Part shown: piece by piece, positions 51,662-59,283 of the stretch
Layout of the letters: every line of letters starts with the position of its first letter
Position numbering within the stretch: the first letter of the stretch is position 1
Assembly: GCF_002744735.1 (NCBI RefSeq)
Contig: NZ_KZ319342.1
Location: 62,001-126,000 of the forward strand
DNA: 64,000 nucleotides
Source: Marinobacter guineae
Lineage (GTDB): Bacteria > Pseudomonadota > Gammaproteobacteria > Pseudomonadales > Oleiphilaceae
Reading direction: 5' to 3'
Notes under the pieces: model-generated
Seen by the model: the letters and a program-made list of their open reading frames with translations, nothing else
Database searches by the model: none
Told to the model about the DNA's origin: nothing
Position numbers and translations under genes: made by a program

Positions 51662-52783
51662 ATTTTCTCTCCGGTAAACTGAGCTTAGAGCCCGCTTTGC
51701 TTCACCTTCATATCGTGACAATCCTCGAATTTTCCAGAAATAGTTAAGTATCGGATCATTTTCACAAACAGGGAAAAGTCTATCCTCAAAATTGGGCGGT
51801 ACCATCTTCAGAATTTCGGAAGTTACCTCAACTACACAGCAAAGATAACTTGCCATTTGGTTCTTCGCTTGCCCCCATCCGACATGCCCAAACCACGCAT
51901 TTTGATGATCTGGGCGACATTCTGGAAAGCAATCTGGCTTCACAACTTCATGTGAATAGACGGCATTCTTTGGACACCGGAAGAAGAATAGTCTACTGGA
52001 GCCAAGGTCCTGAACTGGTTTACATATTGCGCAGCCGCTTGCATCAATATCAATTGAGTTTGATGCAAACCATAATGCAACTTGAAGATTATCAGTTAAA
52101 TCCAGACCAACACTGGGCAATCCATAGTGTTGTGCAAGACCCAATCCGAATGGTATAAATCTTGGTCCAGACTGCAACCGATTTGTGCTTTCAGAGAACC
52201 TAACGAACTCTTCGCTGGTGAGTTCATCCTTCATATCCACAGAGATATCATGTAGCAGAATTCTGGCTTGTGACTCCCAAAGGCAATTTAGAAAGAGCTC
52301 GGAATATCCTTTCCGGATCCCACTCGCCAAGAATGATGGTTCCACGTGATCTATTGAACCGAAAAGAAGATGTTTTTCCTCGTCGGACCGAGAAAGGCTA
52401 TATGTCGATGTTTGTCCACGGGCAAGTATTTCGTGTTGAGGAGAGTATTTTTTTACATCGGCGAACAGATTATTGAGCTCCGAAATATCCCTAACTCGAA
52501 ACACTGGGACTCGCCTATAAGGTACACGCATCTCTCCCACGATTTCACCAGAAAAGCCACAGGGATAAAAAGGCATCGACGAGCTTTTCCCATAGGGAAC
52601 TCCAAACTTATAAACATTTTCCGAGAAAACTCTACCATACTGGTCGTCGAGCACTGGAGATTCCAAAGTGTTGGCAGCAATGTCTAGATTTCCGAATTGA
52701 CTAACTTCATTCCGAATAGGGTAGACGTTATATAGTCCAGGATATGTTAAAAGCTTATCCTTGACATCTAATGAAGCGATCAT
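51656..52783 (-). CDS. integron cassette gene D2: FRG-domain protein
   Basis: 375 residues. The FRG signature is present: ILARGQTSTYSLSRSDEEK (the R-G-Q box) around residues 119-137, and LAQHYGLPSVGLDLTDNLQV then ALWFAS around 218-244. The FRG domain is found in proteins near phage-defence and toxin genes and is thought to be an enzymatic or nucleotide-binding fold, but its reaction is not established. The start codon overlaps the stop of gene D1 by four bases, so the two are translationally coupled and travel as one cassette. This makes a two-component system likely. Confidence 0.78.
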   Translation of the reverse strand: MIASLDVKDKLLTYPGLYNVYPIRNEVSQFGNLDIAANTLESPVLDDQYGRVFSENVYKFGVPYGKSSSMPFYPCGFSGEIVGEMRVPYRRVPVFRVRDISELNNLFADVKKYSPQHEILARGQTSTYSLSRSDEEKHLLFGSIDHVEPSFLASGIRKGYSELFLNCLWESQARILLHDISVDMKDELTSEEFVRFSESTNRLQSGPRFIPFGLGLAQHYGLPSVGLDLTDNLQVALWFASNSIDIDASGCAICKPVQDLGSSRLFFFRCPKNAVYSHEVVKPDCFPECRPDHQNAWFGHVGWGQAKNQMASYLCCVVEVTSEILKMVPPNFEDRLFPVCENDPILNYFWKIRGLSRYEGEAKRALSSVYRRENA

Positions 52784-53358
52784 GTGACAATTATCCCCGT
52801 ATTCTCGATCTGTGGAAAACCGTAGCTATTGAACACCCACATCTGCACGAAATACGAGAAAGCTGTAGATGCGTTCGCATTGAGGAAAAACCCCGCTCCA
52901 TACTTCTGTTGCAATTCAAAGTATTCTCTAAATTCATTTGCAGTTGAAATGACCTCGTTATGAAATTCCGAGAAAACTGAAATCACTAAATCAATGTATG
53001 AATCCATCGCTGTCACTATGATTTTTCTATCATTTACATCTAGAGAGATACTACTTTTTTTGTGTCCACTCACTAGAATAGAGTTAACAAAATCGACCTC
53101 TTTGTCACCGACCTCTGATTTGTATACATCGATACAATCGTTTTCAATCCGTGTATTAACCATCAGAAAATTGAGGATTTGTAGATAGCCGCAATCAATT
53201 AGGTGACGGAATATCTGCTCGTCATTGACATACAAAACCATACTTGATGGTTGAATTGGATCGTAATCCGTTCCTAGTTTCCGAACCAGCTTCACGAATC
53301 CGAGAGAAGGTATTCTCGAGTTAAAGTGTTTACAAAAGTCCTTGTAGGAATCTTCCAC
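52780..53358 (-). CDS. integron cassette gene D1: partner of the FRG-domain protein
   Basis: 192 residues from a GTG with GGAG eight bases before it. The open frame extends further but would cross the cassette boundary, so it is rejected. There are no recognised domains. The sequence is mixed alpha/beta with YVNDEQIFRHLIDCGYLQIL and ISLDVNDRKIIVTAMDSYID, and a hydrophobic C-terminus (STAFSYFVQMWVFNSYGFPQ). Because it is coupled to the FRG gene it could be its antitoxin, sensor or cofactor; this is inference only. Confidence 0.65.
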   Translation of the reverse strand: MEDSYKDFCKHFNSRIPSLGFVKLVRKLGTDYDPIQPSSMVLYVNDEQIFRHLIDCGYLQILNFLMVNTRIENDCIDVYKSEVGDKEVDFVNSILVSGHKKSSISLDVNDRKIIVTAMDSYIDLVISVFSEFHNEVISTANEFREYFELQQKYGAGFFLNANASTAFSYFVQMWVFNSYGFPQIENTGIIVT

Positions 53359-53375
53359 TGACAATACTCCAATCT

Positions 53376-53454
53376 GCCTAACGCTGAAACTTCGCGGCAA
53401 TTTTGGAACCGCGAAGCGGTGGAAAAATTGTCCGGCAACAGTGCATTGTTATGT
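53376..53454 (-). repeat. attC site 4 (end of cassette C)
   Basis: 79 bases bounded on the plus strand by GCCTAAC and GTTATGT, with internal symmetry (CTTCGCGGCAATTTT / AAAAATTGTCCGGCAAC, GAACCGCGAAGCGG). On the minus strand R'' is ACATAAC and R' is GTTAGGC. Confidence 0.85.
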
Positions 53455-53700
53455 ATTGTCATACCCGATGTAAGCATCTGCACCATCGAAACCATGAGCT
53501 AAGGACTGCGCCTGCTCTTTGCTTACGTGAAACTGCTTTACATCGCCATTTTCGTCAGTGACTTTCAGGTAGATTTGGTGGTCACCAAAGTAGTTACTTA
53601 CGTACACTTCAAATGTTGTTGAAGCCTCTGACTTGTTGGCCTTACCGCTCTCTGTGTCGACCGGGTAAAGCTCTTCTTCTGCATACATGGTAGTGGCCAT
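53449..53700 (-). CDS. integron cassette gene C: small acidic protein
   Basis: 83 residues, acidic, without membrane or signal segments. STTFEVYVSNYFGDHQIYLK suggests a beta-strand core. The C-terminal VSKEQAQSLAHGFDG resembles LNKEQARELAHQILQ in cassette protein A. No known family. The stop lies inside the R'' end of site 4, which is usual for compact cassettes. Confidence 0.7.
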   Translation of the reverse strand: MATTMYAEEELYPVDTESGKANKSEASTTFEVYVSNYFGDHQIYLKVTDENGDVKQFHVSKEQAQSLAHGFDGADAYIGYDNT

Positions 53701-53732
53701 CTGCTCTCCTTAATTGCTGAGGCAATATTCAT

Positions 53733-53816
53733 ACATAACGCCCGCAGCATGCGCGGCTTTGGAATGGAGGCGAAGCCGCAATGGAAAAGGCGTCGCCGTG
53801 CCTGCGATGGTTAGAT
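53733..53816 (-). repeat. attC site 5 (end of cassette B)
   Basis: 84 bases bounded on the plus strand by ACATAAC and GTTAGAT, with a long imperfect palindrome (GCGGCTTTGGAATGGAGGCG.AGCCGC). On the minus strand R'' is ATCTAAC and R' is GTTATGT. Confidence 0.85.
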
Positions 53817-54338
53817 TTTATCGGCAAAGCGCTGAAAGTCTGTGTTTATCTCTCGGATTTTTGCCTCGTCATCGGCAAGTTTTTGCTTTCCGTTATACCG
53901 GAAATGGTAACCAATGAGTTCATAGGCCCACTTTGCATCAACATAGGCCAAGAACAACCCCCGTTTAATTGTTTGAGGATCATATTCCCCTGATAGCCTT
54001 TGATTAAACGTCGCAATGTGTCCGTAAATCGAGTTGATGCTGAGGCGCTGATCACCAGTTATATGGAGACAGATTTCTGGATAGTACTGAGTATAGACTG
54101 GGTGAGTAATCGCATGAGGCCATATGGTTGCTCGAGGTGCATCATCTGCGTTGATGCTCTTTGCACAACGCTCCATGGATGTCTCTAAGTGTGCTTGTAG
54201 ATCTTTGAGCTCAGAATTCAGCGCCCCCACGAGTTTTCGATTCTTGAGGTGGCTTCTCAGCAGCTCTGATCCTTGGCCAAGCAGCCAGCCTACGACTACC
54301 CCCAATAACGTCACCGTGGATTTACTCAGTTCTTCCAT
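53811..54338 (-). CDS. integron cassette gene B: membrane-anchored helical protein
   Basis: 175 residues. The N-terminal TVTLLGVVVGWLLGQGSELL is a membrane anchor; the next 40 residues form a likely coiled coil (LVGALNSELKDLQAHLETSM). The soluble remainder is helical (GEYDPQTIKRGLFLAYVDAK, LADDEAKIREINTDFQRFA). Small membrane-anchored coiled-coil proteins of this type are frequent in cassettes; function unknown. Confidence 0.7.
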   Translation of the reverse strand: MEELSKSTVTLLGVVVGWLLGQGSELLRSHLKNRKLVGALNSELKDLQAHLETSMERCAKSINADDAPRATIWPHAITHPVYTQYYPEICLHITGDQRLSINSIYGHIATFNQRLSGEYDPQTIKRGLFLAYVDAKWAYELIGYHFRYNGKQKLADDEAKIREINTDFQRFADKI

Positions 54339-54351
54339 GCCTCACCTGTAA

Positions 54352-54456
54352 ATCTAACGCCAAGATTCAGCGGCGGCCTTTGCGCAGCGAAGCGGAGAAA
54401 AGGCCGTCCGGTGGAGGCCCATCAGGGCCGTAACGAACTGGAATGACTGGTTATAT
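54352..54456 (-). repeat. attC site 6 (end of cassette A)
   Basis: 105 bases, the longest here, bounded on the plus strand by ATCTAAC and GTTATAT, with internal complementarity (GGCCTTTGCGCAGCGAAGCG / GAGAAAAGGCCGTCCG). On the minus strand R'' is ATATAAC and R' is GTTAGAT. Confidence 0.82.
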
Positions 54457-54705
54457 TTGGTCATCATCAACAGCCTGAAGTATCTGATGGGCGAGTTCTC
54501 TGGCCTGCTCTTTGTTCAGCGAGACCGGGAGTGCTTGGTAGGAAAGCAAGCTCTTGGCAACGACCTTTAAACCTACGCCTTTCTCTCCATTATCGAGAGC
54601 CAATCTCACAACATCGATTCGTTGTTTGAGCGGTCCTTTTCGTAGGGCCTCAACCTCCACCAGTTTGCCGACTTTCTGGCCTCTGTAGAGGCTGAAAATG
54701 CCCAT
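54451..54705 (-). CDS. integron cassette gene A: small protein of unknown function
   Basis: 84 residues. MGIFSLYRGQKVGKLVEVEA then QRIDVVRLALDNGEKGVGLK, ending VSLNKEQARELAHQILQAVD. The end shares a KEQAxxLAH motif with cassette protein C. AGGGAGAGATC precedes the ATG. It is the first cassette in reading order, so it is the one nearest to any lost integrase end. Confidence 0.7.
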   Translation of the reverse strand: MGIFSLYRGQKVGKLVEVEALRKGPLKQRIDVVRLALDNGEKGVGLKVVAKSLLSYQALPVSLNKEQARELAHQILQAVDDDQI

Positions 54706-54721
54706 GATCTCTCCCTAGAAA

Positions 54722-54728
54722 ATATAAC
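54722..54728 (-). other. 5' boundary of cassette A (attI-side or attC-remnant core)
   Basis: The minus strand reads GTTATAT 16 bases before the start of gene A. It is exactly complementary to R'' (ATATAAC) of site 6, so it marks the cassette start. No integrase or recognisable attI follows on the right. Confidence 0.7.
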
Positions 54729-55079
54729 AGTTAATTCAACGACAAATGACATCTATCCAACCGCGCCTATTTCCGCCCCTTCTAAATGTCATCTATCAAA
54801 TTTCCTCTGGTTCCCAGAGAACTGCAGGCTTCAGAAAATCGCTCTCTCGGAAATAAGCGCCAATGGTCGGATTTTCCAAGGTCATCTGTTCGCTTATTTC
54901 CAGTTTGCATTTATCGACTATTCCATACTTTTCATAGAGTTGTAAGAAAGCCGCTCTAAAAAATTGAAGTATTGCGACATTTGTCGTCTATTTCCACAAT
55001 TTTTCAAAACCCAAAAACAAAAAGGCCCGAAGTTCTCACTCCAGGCCTTCTCGTCATTCATTCATTGCAGTCAATCACC
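54729..55079. other. 351-base region between the cassette array and nrdJb
   Basis: No gene is seen. Short imperfect repeats related to ATGTCATCTATC occur three times (near 54745, 54785 and, as TTTGTCGTCTATT, 54980). The nrdJ terminator lies at the right end. The region could hold a decayed attI, but I cannot show this. Confidence 0.4.
55022..55054 (-). terminator. intrinsic terminator of the nrdJab operon
   Basis: On the minus strand AAGGCC and GGCCTT pair around a loop and are followed by TTTTGTTTTTG. It sits about 30 bases after the nrdJb stop. Confidence 0.7.
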
Positions 55080-55778
55080 TCAACCGCACTTGCTATCGCC
55101 GCAGGACAGGCACGTCGCACAGCCGTCCATTACGATCACCGCCTTGGTGCTGCACTTGCCACACATGGTGGCGTTGGGCGGGTAGTCGTCGGCTTTTTCG
55201 TCGTTCGTCGCCGTGCTGTGGCTGGCTTCAAACTCGGCACGCTTTTCGGCGAGAATGCGCTTGGTGGTTTCGCTCATTTCCTCGCTTTCCAGCAGGCCGA
55301 TGGCCTTCAGGTGCTTCTCTATCACGGCGCCGATTTCAGCCACCAGGGAGGGCATGAACACGCCGCCTTTCTTGAAGTAGCCGCCGTTGGGGTCGTACAC
55401 GCTGCGCAGCTCTTCCACCAGGAAGGTCACGTCGCCACCCTTGCGGAATACCGCAGAGATGACGCGGGTGAGGGCGATGACCCACTGGAAGTGTTCCATC
55501 GACTTGGAGTTGATGAACACTTCGTACGGCTGCCGGCTTTCGTGGTCGGTGCCTTCGTTGAGCAGGATGTCGTTGATGGTGATGTACATCGCGTGCTCGG
55601 CGATCGGCGGTTTGATCTTGTAGGTGGTGCCCAGGAGGAAGTCCGGCCGTTCGATGTATTCGTTCATCTGAACGGGCTTGGTTTCCGCCTTCACCGGTGG
55701 CTGGTGTTCGGTGGTTACTTCGGGGTCGGCTTTCTTGACGCGGTAGCCGACGATTTTGTTGGTGATTTTAACTGTCAT
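55080..55778 (-). CDS. nrdJb: class II ribonucleotide reductase, NrdJb subunit
   Basis: 232 residues. The TSCPD-type domain (SKSMEHFQWVIALTRVISAV, FLVEELRSVYDPNGGYFKKG) is followed by a cysteine-rich C-terminal tail (MCGKCSTKAVIVMDGCATCL, SCGDSKCG). The family keeps redox-active cysteines there that re-reduce the active site. In Pseudomonas-type split enzymes NrdJb is needed with NrdJa for activity. It starts 27 bases after nrdJa on the same strand. Confidence 0.92.
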   Translation of the reverse strand: MTVKITNKIVGYRVKKADPEVTTEHQPPVKAETKPVQMNEYIERPDFLLGTTYKIKPPIAEHAMYITINDILLNEGTDHESRQPYEVFINSKSMEHFQWVIALTRVISAVFRKGGDVTFLVEELRSVYDPNGGYFKKGGVFMPSLVAEIGAVIEKHLKAIGLLESEEMSETTKRILAEKRAEFEASHSTATNDEKADDYPPNATMCGKCSTKAVIVMDGCATCLSCGDSKCG

Positions 55779-55805
55779 GTTCGTTGTCCTGTGTCGGTTC
55801 CCGGA

Positions 55806-57944
55806 TCAATACTTTCCGTAGGTGCCTTCTTTAAGCGCGTCAAACAGGTTGGCGGCGTTGTGGATTTCGCCGTCGTACTCTACCTGCTCGTTGCCCTTGA
55901 GGGTTACCTTGCTGCCGTCGTCGAGGGTGAACTCGTACAGCGTGTTTTCCAGATCCTTCTCTTTTACCAGTACGCCCTGGAAGGCTTCCGGGTTGAAACG
56001 GAAGGTGGTGCAACCCTTCAGGCCCTTGTCGTAGGCGTACAGGTAGATGCCTTTGAAGGCCTGATAGTCGAAGTCTGTCGGAACGTTTGCGGTTTTGGAA
56101 ATCGAGGAATCCACCCACTTCTGGGCTGCAGCCTGGATGTCCACGTGCTGGGCCGGCGATACGTCATCGGAGGTGGTGAAGTAGGCCGGCAGCTTCTTGT
56201 CTTCCTCTTCGGAGAACGGCATGGCGCCCGGGTTCACCAGATGGCGGTAGGCCAGCAGTTCGAAGGAGAAGACGTCGACTTTTTCCTTGGTCTTGCGGCC
56301 TTCGCGGATGATGTTGCGCGCGTAGTGGTGCGAGAAGCTCGGCTCGATGCCGTTACTGGCGTTGTTGGCCAGTGACAGGCTGATGGTGCCGGTGGGCGCG
56401 ATGGAGGTGTGATGGGTGAAGCGGCCACCTTTCTCGGCCAGCTCTTCCACCAGCTTCGGCTCTACGTTGGCAATCTGCTGCATGTAGCGGCTGTATTTGG
56501 CGTGCAGGATGCGGCCCTTGATCTTGTCGCCCAGCTTGTAGCCGTCTTCAGACAGCTGCGGGCACTTGCCCAGCATTTTCGGGGTAACTTCAAACTCGTC
56601 GTCCATGATCGGCGCAACGCCTTTTTCCTCGGCCAGAACGAGGGACTGGCGCCAGCCTTCCACGGCCATTTCACGCACCACTTCTTCGGTGAACTGTACG
56701 GACTCTTCAGAACCGTACGGCATGCGCAGCATGGCGAGGGTGGAACCCAGGCCCAGGATGCCCATGCCGTGGCGGCGCTTGTAGGTAATTTCGTGGCGCT
56801 GCTCGGCTAGCGGCAGGCCGTTGATCTCTACCACGTTGTCCAGCATGCGGGTGAAGATGGCCACCACCTTGCGGTATTTCTCGTAGTTGAAGCTGGCTTT
56901 ATCGGTAAACGGGTAGTCCACGAACTTGGTCAGGTTCACGGAGCCCAACAGGCAGCTGCCATACGGGGGCAGGGGCTGTTCACCGCAGGGGTTGGTGGCG
57001 CGGATGTCTTCGCAGAACCAGTTGTTGTTCATCTGGTTGACCTTGTCGATCAGGATGAACCCTGGCTCGGCGTAGTCGTAGGTGCTGGTCATGATGGTGT
57101 CCCAGATGAACTGGGCTTTCAGGGTGCGGTAGATGCGGCAGGCAACCTTGCCTTCTTCGTTGATCACGTAGCCCTTCTGCACCGGAAAATCACGGTAAAC
57201 GAACTGGCTTGCGTCGTTCAGATCCAGTTCCTCATCTTCCGCTTCCTTCTGTGTGACGGGGAAGGAGAGGTGCCAGTCGGAATCGTTGCGCACGGCTTCG
57301 ATAAAGTCTTCGGTGATCAGCAGCGAGAGGTTGAACTGGCGCAGGCGGCCGTCCTCGCGCTTGGCCTGGATGAAGTCGATGACATCCGGGTGGTGCACGT
57401 CGAAAGTGGCCATCTGGGCGCCGCGGCGGCCACCGGCGGAAGACACGGTGAAGCACATGCGGTCGAAGATATCCATGAACGACAGCGGGCCGGAGGTGGT
57501 GGCACCGGCGCCGGCGACGTATGCGCCTTTCGGGCGCAGGGTGGAGAACTCATAACCGATACCACAGCCTGCCTTGAGGGTAAGGCCGGCTTCGTGGTTC
57601 TTTTCCAGGATGTCGTTCATGGAATCTTGAACGGTGCCGGAAACGGTGCAGTTAATGGTGGAGGTGGCCGGCTTGTGGGCTTCGGCACCGGCATTGGAGG
57701 TAATCCGGCCGGCGGGAATGGCGCCGTGCTGCAATGCCCAGATGAAGTTCTTCATGTGCTGGGTGCGTACGGATTTGTTTTCCACCTCGGCAAGGGCTTT
57801 GGCAACACGTTCGTAGGTTGCGTTGATGTCCTTGTCTACGGGCTCGCCGGTCTTGGTCTTCAGCTGGTATTTGCTGTGCCAGATGTCGATCGAGGCTTCC
57901 TGCATCGGAATTGTTGTAACCACTGCCTGCGCCTTAGCGTTCAT
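55806..57944 (-). CDS. nrdJa: class II (adenosylcobalamin-dependent) ribonucleotide reductase, NrdJa subunit
   Basis: 712 residues from the ATG after AGAGGGCGGCA; the open frame runs 60 codons further upstream through the operator region and is not used. Catalytic motifs: STINCTVSGTVQDSMND, GCGIGYEFSTLRPKG, ATNPCGEQPLPPYGSCLLGS and TGTISLSLANNASNGIEPSF. It reduces ribonucleotides to deoxyribonucleotides with B12, with or without oxygen, using NrdJb encoded downstream. The split arrangement is as in Pseudomonas aeruginosa. Two NrdR-box-like palindromes lie in the promoter. Confidence 0.95.
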   Translation of the reverse strand: MNAKAQAVVTTIPMQEASIDIWHSKYQLKTKTGEPVDKDINATYERVAKALAEVENKSVRTQHMKNFIWALQHGAIPAGRITSNAGAEAHKPATSTINCTVSGTVQDSMNDILEKNHEAGLTLKAGCGIGYEFSTLRPKGAYVAGAGATTSGPLSFMDIFDRMCFTVSSAGGRRGAQMATFDVHHPDVIDFIQAKREDGRLRQFNLSLLITEDFIEAVRNDSDWHLSFPVTQKEAEDEELDLNDASQFVYRDFPVQKGYVINEEGKVACRIYRTLKAQFIWDTIMTSTYDYAEPGFILIDKVNQMNNNWFCEDIRATNPCGEQPLPPYGSCLLGSVNLTKFVDYPFTDKASFNYEKYRKVVAIFTRMLDNVVEINGLPLAEQRHEITYKRRHGMGILGLGSTLAMLRMPYGSEESVQFTEEVVREMAVEGWRQSLVLAEEKGVAPIMDDEFEVTPKMLGKCPQLSEDGYKLGDKIKGRILHAKYSRYMQQIANVEPKLVEELAEKGGRFTHHTSIAPTGTISLSLANNASNGIEPSFSHHYARNIIREGRKTKEKVDVFSFELLAYRHLVNPGAMPFSEEEDKKLPAYFTTSDDVSPAQHVDIQAAAQKWVDSSISKTANVPTDFDYQAFKGIYLYAYDKGLKGCTTFRFNPEAFQGVLVKEKDLENTLYEFTLDDGSKVTLKGNEQVEYDGEIHNAANLFDALKEGTYGKY

Positions 57945-58055
57945 TGCCGCCCTCTGTCTTCCTGTATGTCTTCTTTTAATGGCGCCATGCCTTGTGTCGG
58001 CGGCGCCATACCCCTTGAAAATCGTGCCTTCGGGCCTAGGCCCTGTTTTCTTTTT

Positions 58056-58071
58056 AACCACTATATATGGG
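58056..58071. promoter_or_regulatory. NrdR-box-like palindrome 1
   Basis: AACCACTATATATGGG resembles the ACACWATATAKTGTGT-type NrdR box. It lies downstream of the predicted start point of nrdJ transcription. Confidence 0.6.
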
Positions 58072-58085
58072 TTGAAACTGAGATG

Positions 58086-58113
58086 AGTATAACAGGATAT
58101 AGTGTTCTGTGAA
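58086..58113 (-). promoter_or_regulatory. nrdJ promoter with NrdR-box-like palindrome 2 in its spacer
   Basis: On the minus strand TTCACA (-35) and TATACT (-10) are 16 bases apart. The spacer is GAACACTATATCCTGT, an NrdR-box-like palindrome. A repressor bound there would block RNA polymerase directly. Confidence 0.65.
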
Positions 58114-58220
58114 TAAGAACGCAACTATTGATAGGCGCTTCCGGGCAAAGAAAATCAATCAAAACCGGCTTGAAAAGGGGAAATTTTTTCTAAAACAGAG
58201 CTTTGGGCGAAAAGGTTCAA

Positions 58221-58240
58221 AACCACTACATCTTGTGGTT
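58221..58240. promoter_or_regulatory. 20-base palindrome upstream of nrdJ and the DUF6160 gene
   Basis: AACCACTACATCTTGTGGTT is an imperfect palindrome, partly similar to the NrdR boxes, about 110 bases upstream of the nrdJ promoter. The divergent DUF6160 gene starts 155 bases on the other side, so either gene could be the target. Confidence 0.4.
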
Positions 58241-58394
58241 CAAAAACTGATCAGACCCTAGAAGATTAGAGAAGTCATATAAATTGTGACACCTGCACGT
58301 ACCCGGTCTGAACGTGTCGCTAAAGTACTGATGTGGTGTCGAAAACGGCAGTGGCCCACAGGATGTGACTAAGACTAAAAACAAGGAAACAATA

Positions 58395-59204
58395 ATGAAA
58401 GGCCTGAAACCTACCTTGCTAGCGCTCTGCGTTGCGGGTGTTCCACCTGCAGCGGTAGCCGAGATCCGAAGTCTGGATGATTCGGCGATGGGTATGATCA
58501 CCGGCCAGGCCGGTGTGACTATTGAGCTGGAAACCAAGCTGAATATCGATCGCTTCATCTATACCGATGAAGGGTCGCTGGAGGTTAACAATATCTTCGT
58601 GGGAGGTGCCAACCGCACAGACATGTTCTCCGAGATGAATCTGAACCTGAACGGGCAAGCCAATGACCGACTGGATAATATCCGGATCAACATTGATATT
58701 GCCCAGGACGGTGATGCCATAATCAATCTCCTGCCGATCACGTTCAACGCCGTGGATTTTCGTATGAGCACGGGCGCCTGGAACCTGACTGGTACCGGAG
58801 GCAGCACAACCATTATTGATAACTTCAATATGGATATGCTGATTGGTTCCGGCACCATCCGGATTGATACCGCGACGGACAAACTCAATCTGCTCACGGA
58901 TATTGCGATTGACGACATGGATTTCGATGTGCCGTTTCTAGCACTGGGCATCCGGGATCTTGAATTGACCGGGGCAGATTATGATCTGTCTGCACCGCAG
59001 CCGCTGAGGGTGTTCGCGAATGTGGATCTGGATATCTACAAGGCCAGCAACGCGGCCGGTGCCGAAGTCCTGGCGGTGGATCTGGAAACGTTCGAGGCGG
59101 ACATGAGAATCGGTGGGGTGCTGATTGGTGGCATATCCATTGGCTCGGTCGCGCTGGATAACCTGGCAATATCCAATACCGCCATGCGTATCTACGGCCA
59201 CTGA
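58395..59204 (+). CDS. DUF6160-type secreted protein
   Basis: 269 residues from the ATG after ACAAGGAAACAATA. A signal peptide (LLALCVAGVPPAAVA) is followed by RSLDDSAMGMITGQAGVTIE, the conserved start of DUF6160 proteins. The rest is repetitive beta-structure rich in Asp and Asn (NLNLNGQANDRLDNIRINID, GSGTIRIDTATDKLNLLTDI). Members resemble surface or pilus-associated proteins such as FilA. It is flanked downstream by a strong terminator. Confidence 0.78.
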   Translation: MKGLKPTLLALCVAGVPPAAVAEIRSLDDSAMGMITGQAGVTIELETKLNIDRFIYTDEGSLEVNNIFVGGANRTDMFSEMNLNLNGQANDRLDNIRINIDIAQDGDAIINLLPITFNAVDFRMSTGAWNLTGTGGSTTIIDNFNMDMLIGSGTIRIDTATDKLNLLTDIAIDDMDFDVPFLALGIRDLELTGADYDLSAPQPLRVFANVDLDIYKASNAAGAEVLAVDLETFEADMRIGGVLIGGISIGSVALDNLAISNTAMRIYGH

Positions 59205-59230
59205 GCGATTTCAGCCACGAAGCGAAACGG

Positions 59231-59259
59231 AAACGGGGCCAGACAAGGCCCCGTTTTTT
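59231..59259 (+). terminator. intrinsic terminator
   Basis: AAACGGGGCC and GGCCCCGTTT pair around AGACAA and run into TTTTT, 27 bases after the DUF6160 stop. The A-rich left arm allows use from the minus strand as well. Confidence 0.9.
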
Positions 59260-59283
59260 AGCGTACGGCAAGTGCCAGTCTGG

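Noticed and set aside
54729-55079. Possible attI site or integrase remnant next to cassette A
   Set aside because: Only the cassette-boundary heptamer can be supported; no integrase motifs occur in any frame here, and the neighbouring gene is nrdJb.
54972-56375. 467-codon plus-strand open frame antisense to nrdJb and nrdJa
   Set aside because: Valine- and glycine-rich shadow with no family features, opposite two conserved enzymes.
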